Positions 1 through 7,740 of a DNA stretch of 64,000 nt are shown here, one piece after another. Source of the stretch: Sphingopyxis terrae subsp. terrae NBRC 15098. GTDB taxonomy: Bacteria; Pseudomonadota; Alphaproteobacteria; Sphingomonadales; Sphingomonadaceae. The stretch is taken from NCBI RefSeq assembly GCF_001598815.1, contig NZ_BCZQ01000012.1, forward strand, positions 62,001-126,000, given 5' to 3'. Position numbers and translations under genes: made by a program. Below the pieces are notes generated by a model. It saw nothing but the letters and a program-made list of their open reading frames with translations. It was not told the DNA's origin and did not search any database. Each line of letters starts with the position of its first letter. Position 1 is the first letter of the stretch.

Positions 1-149
1 ATCCGGTGCGCGATGGTCAGGCGGATATCGGCGCCGCCGACCGTCGGCAGCCCCGATGCGATCGGTTGCGCCCAGGCTGGCAGCCACGGGAGAAGCGCCG
101 CCGCGCCGCCTGCGGCCAACAGCGAACGGCGGCCCATTGCGTCGCTCAT
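1..149 (-). CDS. Partial Tat-exported protein, possibly a multicopper oxidase (N-terminus only)
   Basis: Only the first 49 codons lie in the window; the gene runs off the left edge. The start ATG (149-147) overlaps the TGA of the upstream glutaredoxin-MauE gene as ATGA, so the two are probably cotranscribed. The N-terminus reads MSDAMGRRSLLAAGG, then a hydrophobic Ala/Leu stretch ending PAWAQ: a twin-arginine-type signal peptide with a plausible cleavage site. The mature start (VGGADIRLTIAHR) resembles the beginning of CopA/FtsP-type multicopper oxidases, but too little is visible to be sure. Export is well supported; the family is a guess. Confidence 0.55.
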   Translation of the reverse strand, partial: MSDAMGRRSLLAAGGAAALLPWLPAWAQPIASGLPTVGGADIRLTIAHR

Positions 150-886
150 GCGATGGCTCCGCGCAGCATCCAGAGCGCCATCGCGATCATCATCAGATTT
201 TCGGTCAGCGATACGAAGCCCAGCGGTACCTTGCTGCTGCCGCCGACGCAGGCGCATTTGATGTCGCGGCGGTCGATATAGACCGCCTTGAAGACCGACA
301 CCGCGCCGATGACGGCGATGAACAGCGCGACCGGGATCGACAGCCACGGGAGGGCGTGCGCGGTCATCAGTACCCCGGCCAGCCCCTCGGCAAAGGGGTA
401 GACATAGGAATAGGGAACCCAGCGCCGCGCGAGCAGGTCATAGTTGAGGAACATCGTCGAGAAGCTCTCGACGTCCTGCAGCTTGAGCAGCGCCAGAACG
501 ATCATGCTGAACGAAATGAACCATTCGGCTGCGCGCAGGGTGAAGGGGCTGCCGTAGGCGGCGAAGCTCGCGGCGAGCGCCATCAGCGCGGTCATCGCGA
601 ACAGTGCGATCACGGGCGTATAGCTCGTCGCTCCCGGATCGCGGACGGCAAGGCCAAAATGGCGGCGCAGATCGTCATAGCCGCCAATCCGGCGGCCATC
701 GATGAAGGTCTGCGGCGTCGTCTTGACGCCATGTTCGGCCTTGAACGCGTCGGTTTGCGCGCGCGTCTCCAACCAATGATCGTCGACGGTGAAGCCCTTT
801 CGTTCGAGGAGATGCTTCGCCTTCAGGCCATAGGGACAGATATGCTGTGGCATGACCATGCGGTAGAGGGTTGCTGTCTGTGTCAT
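146..886 (-). CDS. Glutaredoxin-MauE/DoxX fusion membrane protein
   Basis: A 246-residue protein in two parts. Residues 5-85 are a glutaredoxin-like thioredoxin fold with a CPYG active site (Cys17) and a TPQTF cis-proline segment. Residues about 92-240 form a MauE/DoxX-type unit of four membrane helices that ends with a conserved CACVGG motif. MauE-type proteins help supply or maturate disulfides and metal centres in periplasmic enzymes, so a role in thiol/disulfide exchange for the exported protein encoded just downstream is inferred. It is the first gene after a mer-type promoter and diverges from the MerR-family gene, which probably controls it. The fusion and family are clear; the substrate is unknown. 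Confidence 0.8.
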   Translation of the reverse strand: MTQTATLYRMVMPQHICPYGLKAKHLLERKGFTVDDHWLETRAQTDAFKAEHGVKTTPQTFIDGRRIGGYDDLRRHFGLAVRDPGATSYTPVIALFAMTALMALAASFAAYGSPFTLRAAEWFISFSMIVLALLKLQDVESFSTMFLNYDLLARRWVPYSYVYPFAEGLAGVLMTAHALPWLSIPVALFIAVIGAVSVFKAVYIDRRDIKCACVGGSSKVPLGFVSLTENLMMIAMALWMLRGAIA

Positions 887-893
887 GCCGCCT

Positions 894-926
894 GTATAAC
901 CTCCGTACCATGGTACGGAGTCAAGC
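894..926 (-). promoter_or_regulatory. MerR-type promoter and operator
   Basis: On the minus strand TTGACT (926-921) and TTATAC (899-894) are separated by 19 bp, the long spacer typical of MerR-activated promoters. The spacer holds a perfect 20-bp palindrome, CTCCGTACCATGGTACGGAG (901-920). Its CCGTAC-N4-GTACGG core matches the classical mercury-resistance operator. The -10 ends only 8 nt before the ATG at 886, so transcription should begin at or next to the start codon. On the plus strand the GGAG at the end of the palindrome also serves as the ribosome binding site of the MerR gene. Confidence 0.85.
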
Positions 927-927
927 G

Positions 928-1329
928 ATGCAGCTTTCGATCGGAAAACTGGCGGAAGCGGGCGGCGTCGGGGTCGAAACGGTCCGTTATTATCAGCGCC
1001 GCGGGTTGATGACCACGCCAGCGCGCAGCGGCGGCGAGGGGTGGGGCGCCGGCATCCGTCGCTATGATGCCGACGATGTCCGCCGGCTGAAATTCATCCG
1101 GTCGGCGCAAGGGTCGGGCTTCACGCTCGAGGAAATCGCCGAGCTGCTGGAACTTGAACAGAGCGACGATCGTGCGCGGGTCCGCAGCCTGGCGCGCCAG
1201 CGCATCGCCGCGCTCGACGCCAAGATTGCCCAGATGAGCGAAACCCGCGCCGCGCTCGCGCGGTTGGCGGACCAGTGCGCCGCGACCGACAAGGGTCCTT
1301 GCCCGATACTGGCGGCTTTCGAGCCCTGA
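928..1329 (+). CDS. MerR-family metal- or redox-responsive transcriptional regulator
   Basis: A 133-residue regulator. The N-terminal winged helix-turn-helix (IGKLAEAGGVGVETVRYYQRRGL) is very close to mercuric MerR. The rest is the usual dimerisation helix and a C-terminal loop with Cys117 and Cys125 (QCAATDKGPCPIL). The two cysteines are separated by seven residues as in CueR, and the position matching MerR Cys82 is Arg, so the three-cysteine Hg(II) site is not intact. The start at 928 has GGAG seven bases upstream; an in-frame ATG at 910 lies inside the operator and is less likely. It should bind the divergent operator, control the glutaredoxin-MauE gene and repress itself. The inducer cannot be told from sequence. 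Confidence 0.88.
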   Translation: MQLSIGKLAEAGGVGVETVRYYQRRGLMTTPARSGGEGWGAGIRRYDADDVRRLKFIRSAQGSGFTLEEIAELLELEQSDDRARVRSLARQRIAALDAKIAQMSETRAALARLADQCAATDKGPCPILAAFEP

Positions 1330-1426
1330 CGTCATCGCGCGGAGCGCAGCGACGACGCAATCGCCCGCTTGTCGGCCGTGCGCAAGGTCGATGGCTGGAG
1401 ATTGCCTCGCTTCGCGCGCAATGACG
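1330..1426. repeat. Extragenic palindromic repeat between convergent genes
   Basis: Two imperfect inverted copies of one unit: CGTCATCGCGCGGAGCGCAG... (1330-1362) and, inverted, ...CTTCGCGCGCAATGACG (1400-1426). It lies between the ends of the merR-like gene and ychF, where it may act as a transcription barrier. REP-type elements of this form are common in sphingomonads. Confidence 0.65.
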
Positions 1427-1448
1427 AAGTTTCAGGGCGCAGCGCGGC

Positions 1449-2546
1449 CTAGCTGTGCAGGAAGTGCATGACGTCGCCGTCGTGCACGATATAGGCCTTG
1501 CCTTCGGCGCGCAGCTTGCCGGCTTCGCGTGCCTTGGCTTCACCGCCCAGCGCGACATAATCGTCATAGGCGATGGTTTCGGCGCGAATGAAGCCCTTCT
1601 GGAAATCGCTGTGGATTTCGCCCGCCGCCTCCGGCGCGGTCGCGCCGGTATGGACGGTCCATGCGCGCGCTTCCTTCGGGCCGACGGTGAAGAAGGTCAG
1701 CAGGTGGAGCAGCTCATATCCCGCGCGGATCACGCGCGCGAGGCCGGTTTCGTGCAGCCCCATTTCTTCCAAGAACATCATGCGTTCTTCGCCGTCCATG
1801 CCGACAAGCTCGCTTTCGATCGCTGCCGAGACGATCACCGCCTGTGCCCCTTCGGCCTTGGCGCGCGCGAAGACGGCTTCGCTGTGCGCATTGCCGGTCG
1901 CGGCATTCGCTTCTTCGACATTGCAGACATAGAGGACGGGCTTGCTGGTCAGCAGCTGCGCCTGCCGGAGGATGCGCTCTTCATCGGCATCCTTCGGATC
2001 GGTCAGACGCGCGGGCTTGCCGTCGCGCAGCAGATCGAGCGCCTGGCCAAGCACCGATGCTGCGGCCTTGGCTTCCTTGTCGCCCTGCGCCGCCTTTTTC
2101 GCGAAAGCGGGGACGCGCTTTTCCAGGCTTTCGAGATCGGAAAGCAGCAGTTCGGTCTCGACCGTCTCGGCGTCGGCGACCGGATCGACCTTGTTTTCGA
2201 CATGCTGGATGTCGTCATCCTCGAAACAGCGCAGGACGTGGATGATCGCGTCGACTTCGCGGATGTTGCCTAGGAACTGGTTGCCGAGCCCTTCGCCCTT
2301 CGACGCGCCGCGCACGAGGCCGGCGATATCGACGAAGGCGAGCTGGGTCGGGATGATCTTCTGACTGCCTGCGATCGCCGCAAGCTTGTCGAGCCGCGCG
2401 TCGGGCACCGCGACATTGCCGATATTCGGTTCGATCGTGCAGAAGGGATAATTCGCCGCCTGCGCCGCCTGCGTCTCGGTCAACGCATTGAACAGCGTCG
2501 ACTTGCCGACGTTCGGCAGCCCGACGATCCCGCATTTGAAACCCAT
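1449..2546 (-). CDS. ychF: Redox-regulated ATPase YchF
   Basis: A 365-residue OBG-family P-loop protein that associates with ribosomes and prefers ATP to GTP. The G1 loop GLPNVGKST is at residues 9-17, DIAG is the G3 motif, and NVEE replaces the usual NKxD, which explains the relaxed nucleotide choice in this family. A coiled-coil insertion (about 130-190) and a C-terminal TGS domain ending in DGDVMHFLHS complete the usual architecture and length. It stands alone, convergent with the MerR gene and 12 bp downstream of the GNAT gene on the same strand. Confidence 0.97.
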   Translation of the reverse strand: MGFKCGIVGLPNVGKSTLFNALTETQAAQAANYPFCTIEPNIGNVAVPDARLDKLAAIAGSQKIIPTQLAFVDIAGLVRGASKGEGLGNQFLGNIREVDAIIHVLRCFEDDDIQHVENKVDPVADAETVETELLLSDLESLEKRVPAFAKKAAQGDKEAKAAASVLGQALDLLRDGKPARLTDPKDADEERILRQAQLLTSKPVLYVCNVEEANAATGNAHSEAVFARAKAEGAQAVIVSAAIESELVGMDGEERMMFLEEMGLHETGLARVIRAGYELLHLLTFFTVGPKEARAWTVHTGATAPEAAGEIHSDFQKGFIRAETIAYDDYVALGGEAKAREAGKLRAEGKAYIVHDGDVMHFLHS

Positions 2547-2558
2547 TTTCCTACCCTT

Positions 2559-2969
2559 TTAATCAAGCCGGCGGGCAAAGACGCGCACCGGCTGCAAATC
2601 CCAGTCGAGGCGCTCATAGAGCCCCGCGGCGGGATTTCCATCCCGAACCATCAATTCCACCTTCGGACAGCCCCGCGCCCGCAGCCAGTCGCAGCCGGCA
2701 TCGAGCAGATCGCGCGCGATCCCGTCGCCGCGCCGGTCGGGCTGGACGCCCAGATAATAGACCCAGCCGCGGTGACCGTCGAAGCCGACCATGATCGTGC
2801 CGACAATCGCGCGTCCGGCTTCGGCGAGCAGGATCGTCGCGGCGTCGTGGCCGAGCGCGCGGTCAAAGTCGGCGTCCGGGTCGTTCCAGGGCCGGGTGAG
2901 GTCGCAGCTTTGCCACAGGGCGACCGCGGCGTCGCGATCGGCGGGCGTCGCGGCGCGGATCAGCGTCAT
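2559..2969 (-). CDS. GNAT-family acetyltransferase (YpeA-like)
   Basis: A 136-residue single-domain GCN5-related N-acetyltransferase. The acetyl-CoA pyrophosphate-binding motif A is visible as VQPDRRGDGIARDLL (about 75-90), followed by the C-terminal LYERLDWD motif. It fits the YpeA subfamily; its acceptor is not known. The start ATG overlaps the stop of pth as ATGA, so the two are translationally coupled. Confidence 0.85.
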   Translation of the reverse strand: MTLIRAATPADRDAAVALWQSCDLTRPWNDPDADFDRALGHDAATILLAEAGRAIVGTIMVGFDGHRGWVYYLGVQPDRRGDGIARDLLDAGCDWLRARGCPKVELMVRDGNPAAGLYERLDWDLQPVRVFARRLD

Positions 2970-3535
2970 GGTTGCAGCCGCAGCGCCAGATCGTTCTGGA
3001 ACCGCACGTCGTCGCCCTCGGCAAGCCAGCTTGCTTCGGCGGCGATCGCGCCAAGCAGGTCGGTCAGCGGTTCGATCTCGGTCTTGTGGTAATTGCCGAG
3101 GACATGGCCCGTCACGCGGTCCTTGTGCCCCGGATGACCGATGCCGATGCGGACGCGGCGGAAATCGTCGCCGATATGCTGGATCATGCTGCGGATGCCG
3201 TTATGTCCGGCCGCGCCGCCGCCCTGTTTGACCTTCACCTTCATCGGCGCAAGGTCGAGTTCGTCGTAGAAGGCGGTCACGTCCTGCGGCGCAAGCTTGT
3301 AGAAATCCATCGCGGCGCGCACGCTGCGACCGCTTTCATTCATGAAGGTGCCGGGCTTGAGCAGCAGAATGCGGGTCCGGCCGATGCGGCCGTCCTGCAA
3401 CCAGCCCTGAAATTTCTTGGCGGGCGGCGCGAATTGATGAGTGTCGGCGATTACGTCGATCGCCATGAAGCCGACATTATGCCGGTTCATCGCATATTGA
3501 GGCCCGGGATTGCCGAGGCCGACCCAGAGCTGCAT
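2966..3535 (-). CDS. pth: Peptidyl-tRNA hydrolase
   Basis: Releases tRNA from peptidyl-tRNAs dropped by stalled ribosomes. The 189-residue length is normal. The substrate-binding Asn (GLGNPG, residue 9), catalytic His19 (RHNVG), the FMN loop and the DELDL aspartate that activates the histidine are all present. It lies downstream of rplY on the same strand, an arrangement common in alphaproteobacteria, with a hairpin in the 68-bp gap, and overlaps the GNAT gene at its end. Confidence 0.97.
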   Translation of the reverse strand: MQLWVGLGNPGPQYAMNRHNVGFMAIDVIADTHQFAPPAKKFQGWLQDGRIGRTRILLLKPGTFMNESGRSVRAAMDFYKLAPQDVTAFYDELDLAPMKVKVKQGGGAAGHNGIRSMIQHIGDDFRRVRIGIGHPGHKDRVTGHVLGNYHKTEIEPLTDLLGAIAAEASWLAEGDDVRFQNDLALRLQP

Positions 3536-3564
3536 TGCGGTGCCTTTCCCGGGTCCGATGGAAA

Positions 3565-3590
3565 CGCCCCTCCCCCGGAGAGGAGGGGCG
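3565..3590 (-). terminator. Hairpin between rplY and pth
   Basis: A perfect 9-bp inverted repeat, CGCCCCTCC / GGAGGGGCG, with an 8-nt loop. On the minus strand it is followed only by TTTCC, so it may be a weak terminator, an attenuator or an mRNA-stabilising hairpin. Its sequence resembles the CCCTCCCGC...GCGGGAGGG repeat at 17.1 kb. Confidence 0.45.
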
Positions 3591-3603
3591 CATCCGGTAA
3601 GCG

Positions 3604-4233
3604 TTAGGCTTCGCCTTCGGCGGCTTCGCCTTCGTCCTTCGTCGTGTCGCCATCGCTCGACTTGAGCGCCGACGGAGCGACGATGGTCGCAATCGTGAAG
3701 TCGCGATCGCTGATCGCGCTCTCGACACCCTTGGGCAGGGCGACGTTGCTGATGTGGATCGAATCGCCGACGTCGAAGCCGGTGACGTCGATGCTGATTT
3801 CGTCGGGGATCTTGTCCGCTTCGCAGACGAGTTCCAGCTCGTGACGAACGATGTTCAGCACGCCGCCGCGCTTCAGGCCGGGCGAGGCTTCTTCGTTGGC
3901 GAACACCACCGGCACTTCGACATGGACCTTGGCGTCCTTCGAGATGCGCAGGAAGTCCGCATGGATCGGGCGATCCTTGACGGGATGAAAGGCGACGTCC
4001 TTGGGCAAGGTGCGGACGGTCTTGCCGCCCACTTCGATCATCACGACCGAGTTCATGAAGTGACCCGTCATCAGCTGCTTCATCAGCAGCTTTTCTTCGA
4101 CGTGGATCATCAGGGGTTCTTCGTTGCCGCCATAGACGACGGCGGGGACGCGGCCATTGCGACGCAGGTCACGCGAGGCTCCCTTGCCTGCACGTTCGCG
4201 CGTCTCGGCCGTCAGCGTCAGCTGATCGCTCAT
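3604..4233 (-). CDS. rplY: 50S ribosomal protein L25 / general stress protein Ctc
   Basis: A 209-residue long form of L25 (Ctc type), which binds 5S rRNA in the central protuberance of the large subunit. The N-terminal RNA-binding domain ([23 protein letters not shown]) and the C-terminal TL5-like beta domain (about 100-190) are recognisable. The acidic tail ([16 protein letters not shown]) is common in alphaproteobacterial homologues. GGAG nine bases before the ATG supports the start. Confidence 0.95.
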   Translation of the reverse strand: MSDQLTLTAETRERAGKGASRDLRRNGRVPAVVYGGNEEPLMIHVEEKLLMKQLMTGHFMNSVVMIEVGGKTVRTLPKDVAFHPVKDRPIHADFLRISKDAKVHVEVPVVFANEEASPGLKRGGVLNIVRHELELVCEADKIPDEISIDVTGFDVGDSIHISNVALPKGVESAISDRDFTIATIVAPSALKSSDGDTTKDEGEAAEGEA

Positions 4234-4302
4234 ATCATTTCTCCGAGAAACAGTTGCACATATCCGTCACGCCTCCAGGGATGACCATGGCGGAAGCGCG
4301 GG

Positions 4303-4331
4303 CGCATAGCCGGGAACCGGCGGAAAGGCAA
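4303..4331 (-). promoter_or_regulatory. Candidate rplY promoter
   Basis: On the minus strand TTGCCT (4331-4326) and TATGCG (4308-4303) are spaced by exactly 17 bp, about 70 bp upstream of the rplY start. The -10 is a poor match to consensus, so this is only a candidate. Confidence 0.3.
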
Positions 4332-4404
4332 GCGCGATGCGGGAAAGGGGGATCGGATCGGCGAAAAGGGGAATGTCGGTATCGCATCCCGTCTTGCCGC
4401 CGGG

Positions 4405-5307
4405 CTATTGCACCCGCACCACCCGGTATCCGGCCGCTTCCAGAGCGGCGGGAACGCCGTCAGCGCCCACCAGATGTCCCGCACCGACCGCGATCAGCAC
4501 CGTGCCGGGTTTCGCCATGCGCTGCTCGACCCATGCCGTCCAGCGCCGGTTGCGATCGGTGATGATCGCGGCGCGCGCGGCCGGGACCGCGTCGACATCC
4601 TCGTTCACCACCTTTTCGAGTGCGGCGACGTCGCCGCGCGCCCAGGCGGCGTTCATCGCCTTCACGTCGGCGACGCCGCTTGCCGAATTGGCGAGCGCGC
4701 GCGTCAGCAGGCGGCGCTGCGTTGCGGCGTCGAGCGTTTCGAACAGCGTCAACTGCCCCCGCGCCGTCTCCAGCCCGCCGATCGGCTTTCCGGCGTCGGA
4801 AAAGCGCTGCGTCAGCCGGGCTTCGACGCCATTTTCGGGCGACAAATCGGCCTGCTGCGCGACACGCTGGCCCATCAGCACCAGGATTGCCCAGTCGTCG
4901 AGCGCATCGCCGCCGAAACCGCTGCCCGCGCCTTCTATCTTGCGATAGGCGGCAAGCGCCGCCGGATCGAGCCGGCGCTCCATCGCCAGCGGCGCGCTGC
5001 GCGGTGCGAGTTCGCGGAACACGTCGCCTGCAGCCGCGAGTTGATCGGGCGCCAGTTCGAGGACCAATTCGTCGGCCGCCGCAATCGCCGCGCCGACCTT
5101 CCCGCCGTCCCAGCGCGTGCCGGCGGGAAGCGCGTGCATCGAGCCGAGCAGGAAGATGCGCGTGTCGGCGTCTTCGACCAGCCACATCGCCGGATGCGCT
5201 TCGGTAACTGGCGTCGCAGCTTTGCAGGCGAGCAGCAGCAACGGCAAAAGGGTCGCCGCGGCGCGGCGACCCCAGGACCGAAGGGCAAGGGCGCCCCGCT
5301 GCGTCAC
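4405..5307 (-). CDS. TraB/GumN-family lipoprotein
   Basis: A 300-residue TraB/GumN (Tiki-related) protein. The family signatures GSMH near the start of the mature part and GAGHLVG near the C-terminus are thought to form a metal-dependent active site. The GTG start overlaps the TGA of the upstream paralogue (GTGA). The N-terminus is a signal sequence ending LLLLACKA, which fits a lipobox, so the protein is probably a membrane-anchored lipoprotein facing the periplasm. It appears to be a tandem duplicate of its upstream neighbour. The substrate is unknown. Confidence 0.82.
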   Translation of the reverse strand: MTQRGALALRSWGRRAAATLLPLLLLACKAATPVTEAHPAMWLVEDADTRIFLLGSMHALPAGTRWDGGKVGAAIAAADELVLELAPDQLAAAGDVFRELAPRSAPLAMERRLDPAALAAYRKIEGAGSGFGGDALDDWAILVLMGQRVAQQADLSPENGVEARLTQRFSDAGKPIGGLETARGQLTLFETLDAATQRRLLTRALANSASGVADVKAMNAAWARGDVAALEKVVNEDVDAVPAARAAIITDRNRRWTAWVEQRMAKPGTVLIAVGAGHLVGADGVPAALEAAGYRVVRVQ

Positions 5308-6239
5308 TGGATGCGCGTCACCTTCAACCCGCGCTGCTCGAGATAGTCCTGCACGCTTTTTGCTCCCGCCAGATGGCCCGCGCCGACCGCGACGAAAACC
5401 GTGCCCGGCTGTGCCATGCGCGCCTCGATCTGCTCGGCCCAGCGCGCGTTGCGGTCCCACAGCAGGGTTTTGGCGACGTCGGGCGTTTCGGCAAGCCCCT
5501 CGTTCATCGTTTCGGCGAGCGCAGCCGGATCGCCGGCCCCCCATTGCCCGACCATCGTGTCGAGCTGCGGCCCCAGCTTGTCGAGATCCTTGACCATGAC
5601 GTTGAGGAAGGCGATCTGGCTGGACATGGGCAGCGCATCGAAAAAGCCGAGCTGTTCGCTGAGCGTTTCGAACCCGGAGATCGGCTTGGCGGCCGCCTTC
5701 GCTGCATTGCTCAACTGCTTTTCGGCGCCTTCTTCGGGGTTGTAGCCCATTTTGGTCAGCGGCAGCACCGACAGGGTGATCCCCGCAAACCACGGCTTGA
5801 AGCCGTCGAAGCTGGCGGGCGGCAGGCCCAGGCTGGTCATCGCCGCCTGATAGGCCGCAAGCGCTGCCGGATCGAGCCGCGCAGAAAGCGCCGTTCCGCT
5901 CTGGTCCAATGCCAGCGCCATAGTTTCCTTCGCCACTTCATTCTGGTCTTCGGGCAGCACGAGTTCGAGTTTGAGTTCGTCCGATTTGTCGAACGCATCT
6001 TTGACGGCGCCGTCGAACCAGCTCAATCCGGGCTTCAGCACATGCACGGTGCCGAACAGATAGACGGTGGTGTCGTCGTCCTTCACCGCCCACAGCGCGG
6101 GTTTGATCGCGGTCGTCGTTGCCGCGGCGGGCGCGGCAGCTTCCTGCGCCGCGGCGCTATTGTGTCCCGGCACGACCGCGCATTGGGCGAGGGGAATGAT
6201 CGCGCAGCTCAGCGCAAGTTTGCGGAAGAAGGAGGTCAT
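5304..6239 (-). CDS. TraB/GumN-family exported protein
   Basis: A 311-residue paralogue of the gene that follows it. It has a short N-terminal signal (MTSFFRKLALSCAIIPLAQC), an Ala/Thr-rich linker, the FGTVHVLKPG motif and the C-terminal GAGHLAG motif. The start at 6239 was chosen because the signal sequence begins there; longer in-frame extensions are not protein-like. LAQC is an atypical lipobox (Gln before Cys), so lipidation is less sure than in the downstream copy. Exported, function not established. Confidence 0.82.
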   Translation of the reverse strand: MTSFFRKLALSCAIIPLAQCAVVPGHNSAAAQEAAAPAAATTTAIKPALWAVKDDDTTVYLFGTVHVLKPGLSWFDGAVKDAFDKSDELKLELVLPEDQNEVAKETMALALDQSGTALSARLDPAALAAYQAAMTSLGLPPASFDGFKPWFAGITLSVLPLTKMGYNPEEGAEKQLSNAAKAAAKPISGFETLSEQLGFFDALPMSSQIAFLNVMVKDLDKLGPQLDTMVGQWGAGDPAALAETMNEGLAETPDVAKTLLWDRNARWAEQIEARMAQPGTVFVAVGAGHLAGAKSVQDYLEQRGLKVTRIQ

Positions 6240-6289
6240 CGGGCCTGCTTTCGTTTCAAAAAGGGGAGGGGCAAGAGGTTCGCTGATAA

Positions 6290-6910
6290 TCAACGATATT
6301 TGAACCAGAGATAGACGATCAGGTTGACGGCGAGCGTCAGGACAAAGAGCGCCATGGCGCCGACCGGCGGCGCGAGGCTGGCGCGGGCGGCGACCCACCA
6401 CACGGGGCAGGCGATCACAAAGGCATGAAAGCCGGCGACGCTTCCCAGATAATAGGCATGGCGTTCATGATCGTCGACCGCGCGGAAATAGAAGAGGCTG
6501 GCGACACTCATCCCGACGACCCAGATCACCGAGACGATGATCGCCGTTGCGGGGGTCAAGGGCGCGTCGCTTGCCAGATCGCCCGACCCCTGCGCAACCT
6601 GGAGGGTCAGTGCGACCCCCGCGCCAAGGCTCATCGACGCGACCATCGTCACCCAATAGAGGCGCTTGCGCGGCGACCAGCCGGCCCAGGCTTCGCGGTT
6701 CAGGCGGATATAGAGCGCCATACCGGCCAGTGCGAGGACGAGCGCCGCCACCGGGCCCGCCCATGTCGGCAACGGCTGGCCGCCGGTTTCGGCCAGGCCG
6801 TCGCTATAACCGGCGAAAGCGCCAGCAACGGCTCCCGCTATCATGATGATGGCAACCGGCCACAGATAACCGGGACCGGCGCGGCGTTCCTTCGGCATGT
6901 TCGTCATCAT
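6290..6910 (-). CDS. Six-helix membrane protein paired with an XRE regulator
   Basis: About 206 residues with six predicted membrane helices (roughly 17-37, 46-68, 83-104, 117-140, 150-172, 180-203) and no recognised catalytic motif. The ATG at 6910 overlaps the stop of the XRE gene (ATGA); a second ATG at 6907 is equally possible. Small regulators of this type are often encoded together with a polytopic protein, so joint function is inferred, but the role is unknown. Confidence 0.7.
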   Translation of the reverse strand: MMTNMPKERRAGPGYLWPVAIIMIAGAVAGAFAGYSDGLAETGGQPLPTWAGPVAALVLALAGMALYIRLNREAWAGWSPRKRLYWVTMVASMSLGAGVALTLQVAQGSGDLASDAPLTPATAIIVSVIWVVGMSVASLFYFRAVDDHERHAYYLGSVAGFHAFVIACPVWWVAARASLAPPVGAMALFVLTLAVNLIVYLWFKYR

Positions 6911-7113
6911 TCCTGTCCTGCAAAGCCGTCGTCGAAAATGTCTTCGATCGGCATTTCGAATAGTCGGGCCAGCTTGAAAGCGAGCGGTAAAGACGGGTCG
7001 TATTTCCCTGTCTCGATTGCATTTACTGCCTGCCGCGACACGTCGAGCCGGTCGGCCAGTTCGGCTTGGCTCCAATTGCGCATTGCGCGCAGGACTTTCA
7101 GTTTGTTGTTCAT
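6907..7113 (-). CDS. Small XRE-family helix-turn-helix regulator (YozG-like)
   Basis: A 68-residue protein that is little more than one Cro/C1-type helix-turn-helix: LKVLRAMRNWSQAELADRL, then VSRQAVNAIETGKYDPSLPLAFKLA. The start MNNKLKV gives the usual length for this family. It overlaps the six-helix membrane protein gene by 4 nt, and the pair probably forms one transcript. Target DNA and signal are unknown. Confidence 0.85.
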   Translation of the reverse strand: MNNKLKVLRAMRNWSQAELADRLDVSRQAVNAIETGKYDPSLPLAFKLARLFEMPIEDIFDDGFAGQE

Positions 7114-7315
7114 CGGCGCCTCGCCAATAGGATCCCTTCGGGCCTGCATATAGTCACAATCGCTATCCTTTTGTCAGCCGATCGAAACGCGATGCCCGCC
7201 CGCGGGGATTTTCGGGATCAAGAGGCTGGAGCGCCGCCGCGTCGGGCCGCGCTCCAGCTCAAGTCGCCTGCCGACACCGGGGAGCATCGACGCGGACGAA
7301 GCCCGATGGAGGGGA

Positions 7316-7648
7316 TCAGCGGCCGGGCTTGATCATCAGCAGCGCCAGCTGGGTACCGCCGTCGGCGCGGGCAATGGCGCGTTCAATCTGCGGCTTTGCG
7401 GCGGCGAGGGCAGTCGCCATGCAGGCATTTTCCGAATTGCGCGCGGCAAGACCGCGAGCCGAGGTAGCGCAAATCTGGCGGGCAGCGCTGTGAACGCGCG
7501 ATTCCAGCCGCTCGCGTCCCTTGGCGCTGGTGAGCTTGAGGTCGTCGATGCGGATGGTGGCGGTGGGCGCTTCATCGACGGTCGCGGCGAGTGCCGGCGT
7601 GCCGGCCAGAGCGAGCGAGAGGGCGAGAATGGCGGTACGAGCGATCAT
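7316..7648 (-). CDS. UrcA-family exported protein
   Basis: A 110-residue protein with a cleavable signal peptide (MIARTAILALSLALAGTPALA). The UrcA motif follows: IRIDDLKLTSAKGRERLESRVHSAARQIC. UrcA proteins are small periplasmic proteins of alphaproteobacteria with no known activity; two cysteines (RQIC and ENAC) could form a disulfide. AAGGAG eight bases before the ATG is a strong ribosome binding site, and a good promoter with repeated dyads lies upstream. Confidence 0.85.
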   Translation of the reverse strand: MIARTAILALSLALAGTPALAATVDEAPTATIRIDDLKLTSAKGRERLESRVHSAARQICATSARGLAARNSENACMATALAAAKPQIERAIARADGGTQLALLMIKPGR

Positions 7649-7684
7649 AATGGGTCTCCTTGGATGATGTCTTGGTCACGTCAA

Positions 7685-7740
7685 CCTGTCTTCATGTCAG
7701 GTATGCATGACTATATGTCGTGATTCGCTGACTATGTCAA
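7685..7740 (-). promoter_or_regulatory. urcA-like gene promoter with three phased dyads
   Basis: On the minus strand TTGACA (7740-7735), 17 bp, then CATATA (7717-7712), about 65 bp before the start codon. Three related dyads overlie it: TGAC-TAT-GTCA (7729-7739, on the -35), CATGAC-N5-GTCGTG (7706-7722, on the -10) and CCTGTC-N5-GTCAGG (7685-7701, just downstream of the expected start). Their centres are about 20 bp apart, as expected for a regulator binding one face of the helix. Confidence 0.65.
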
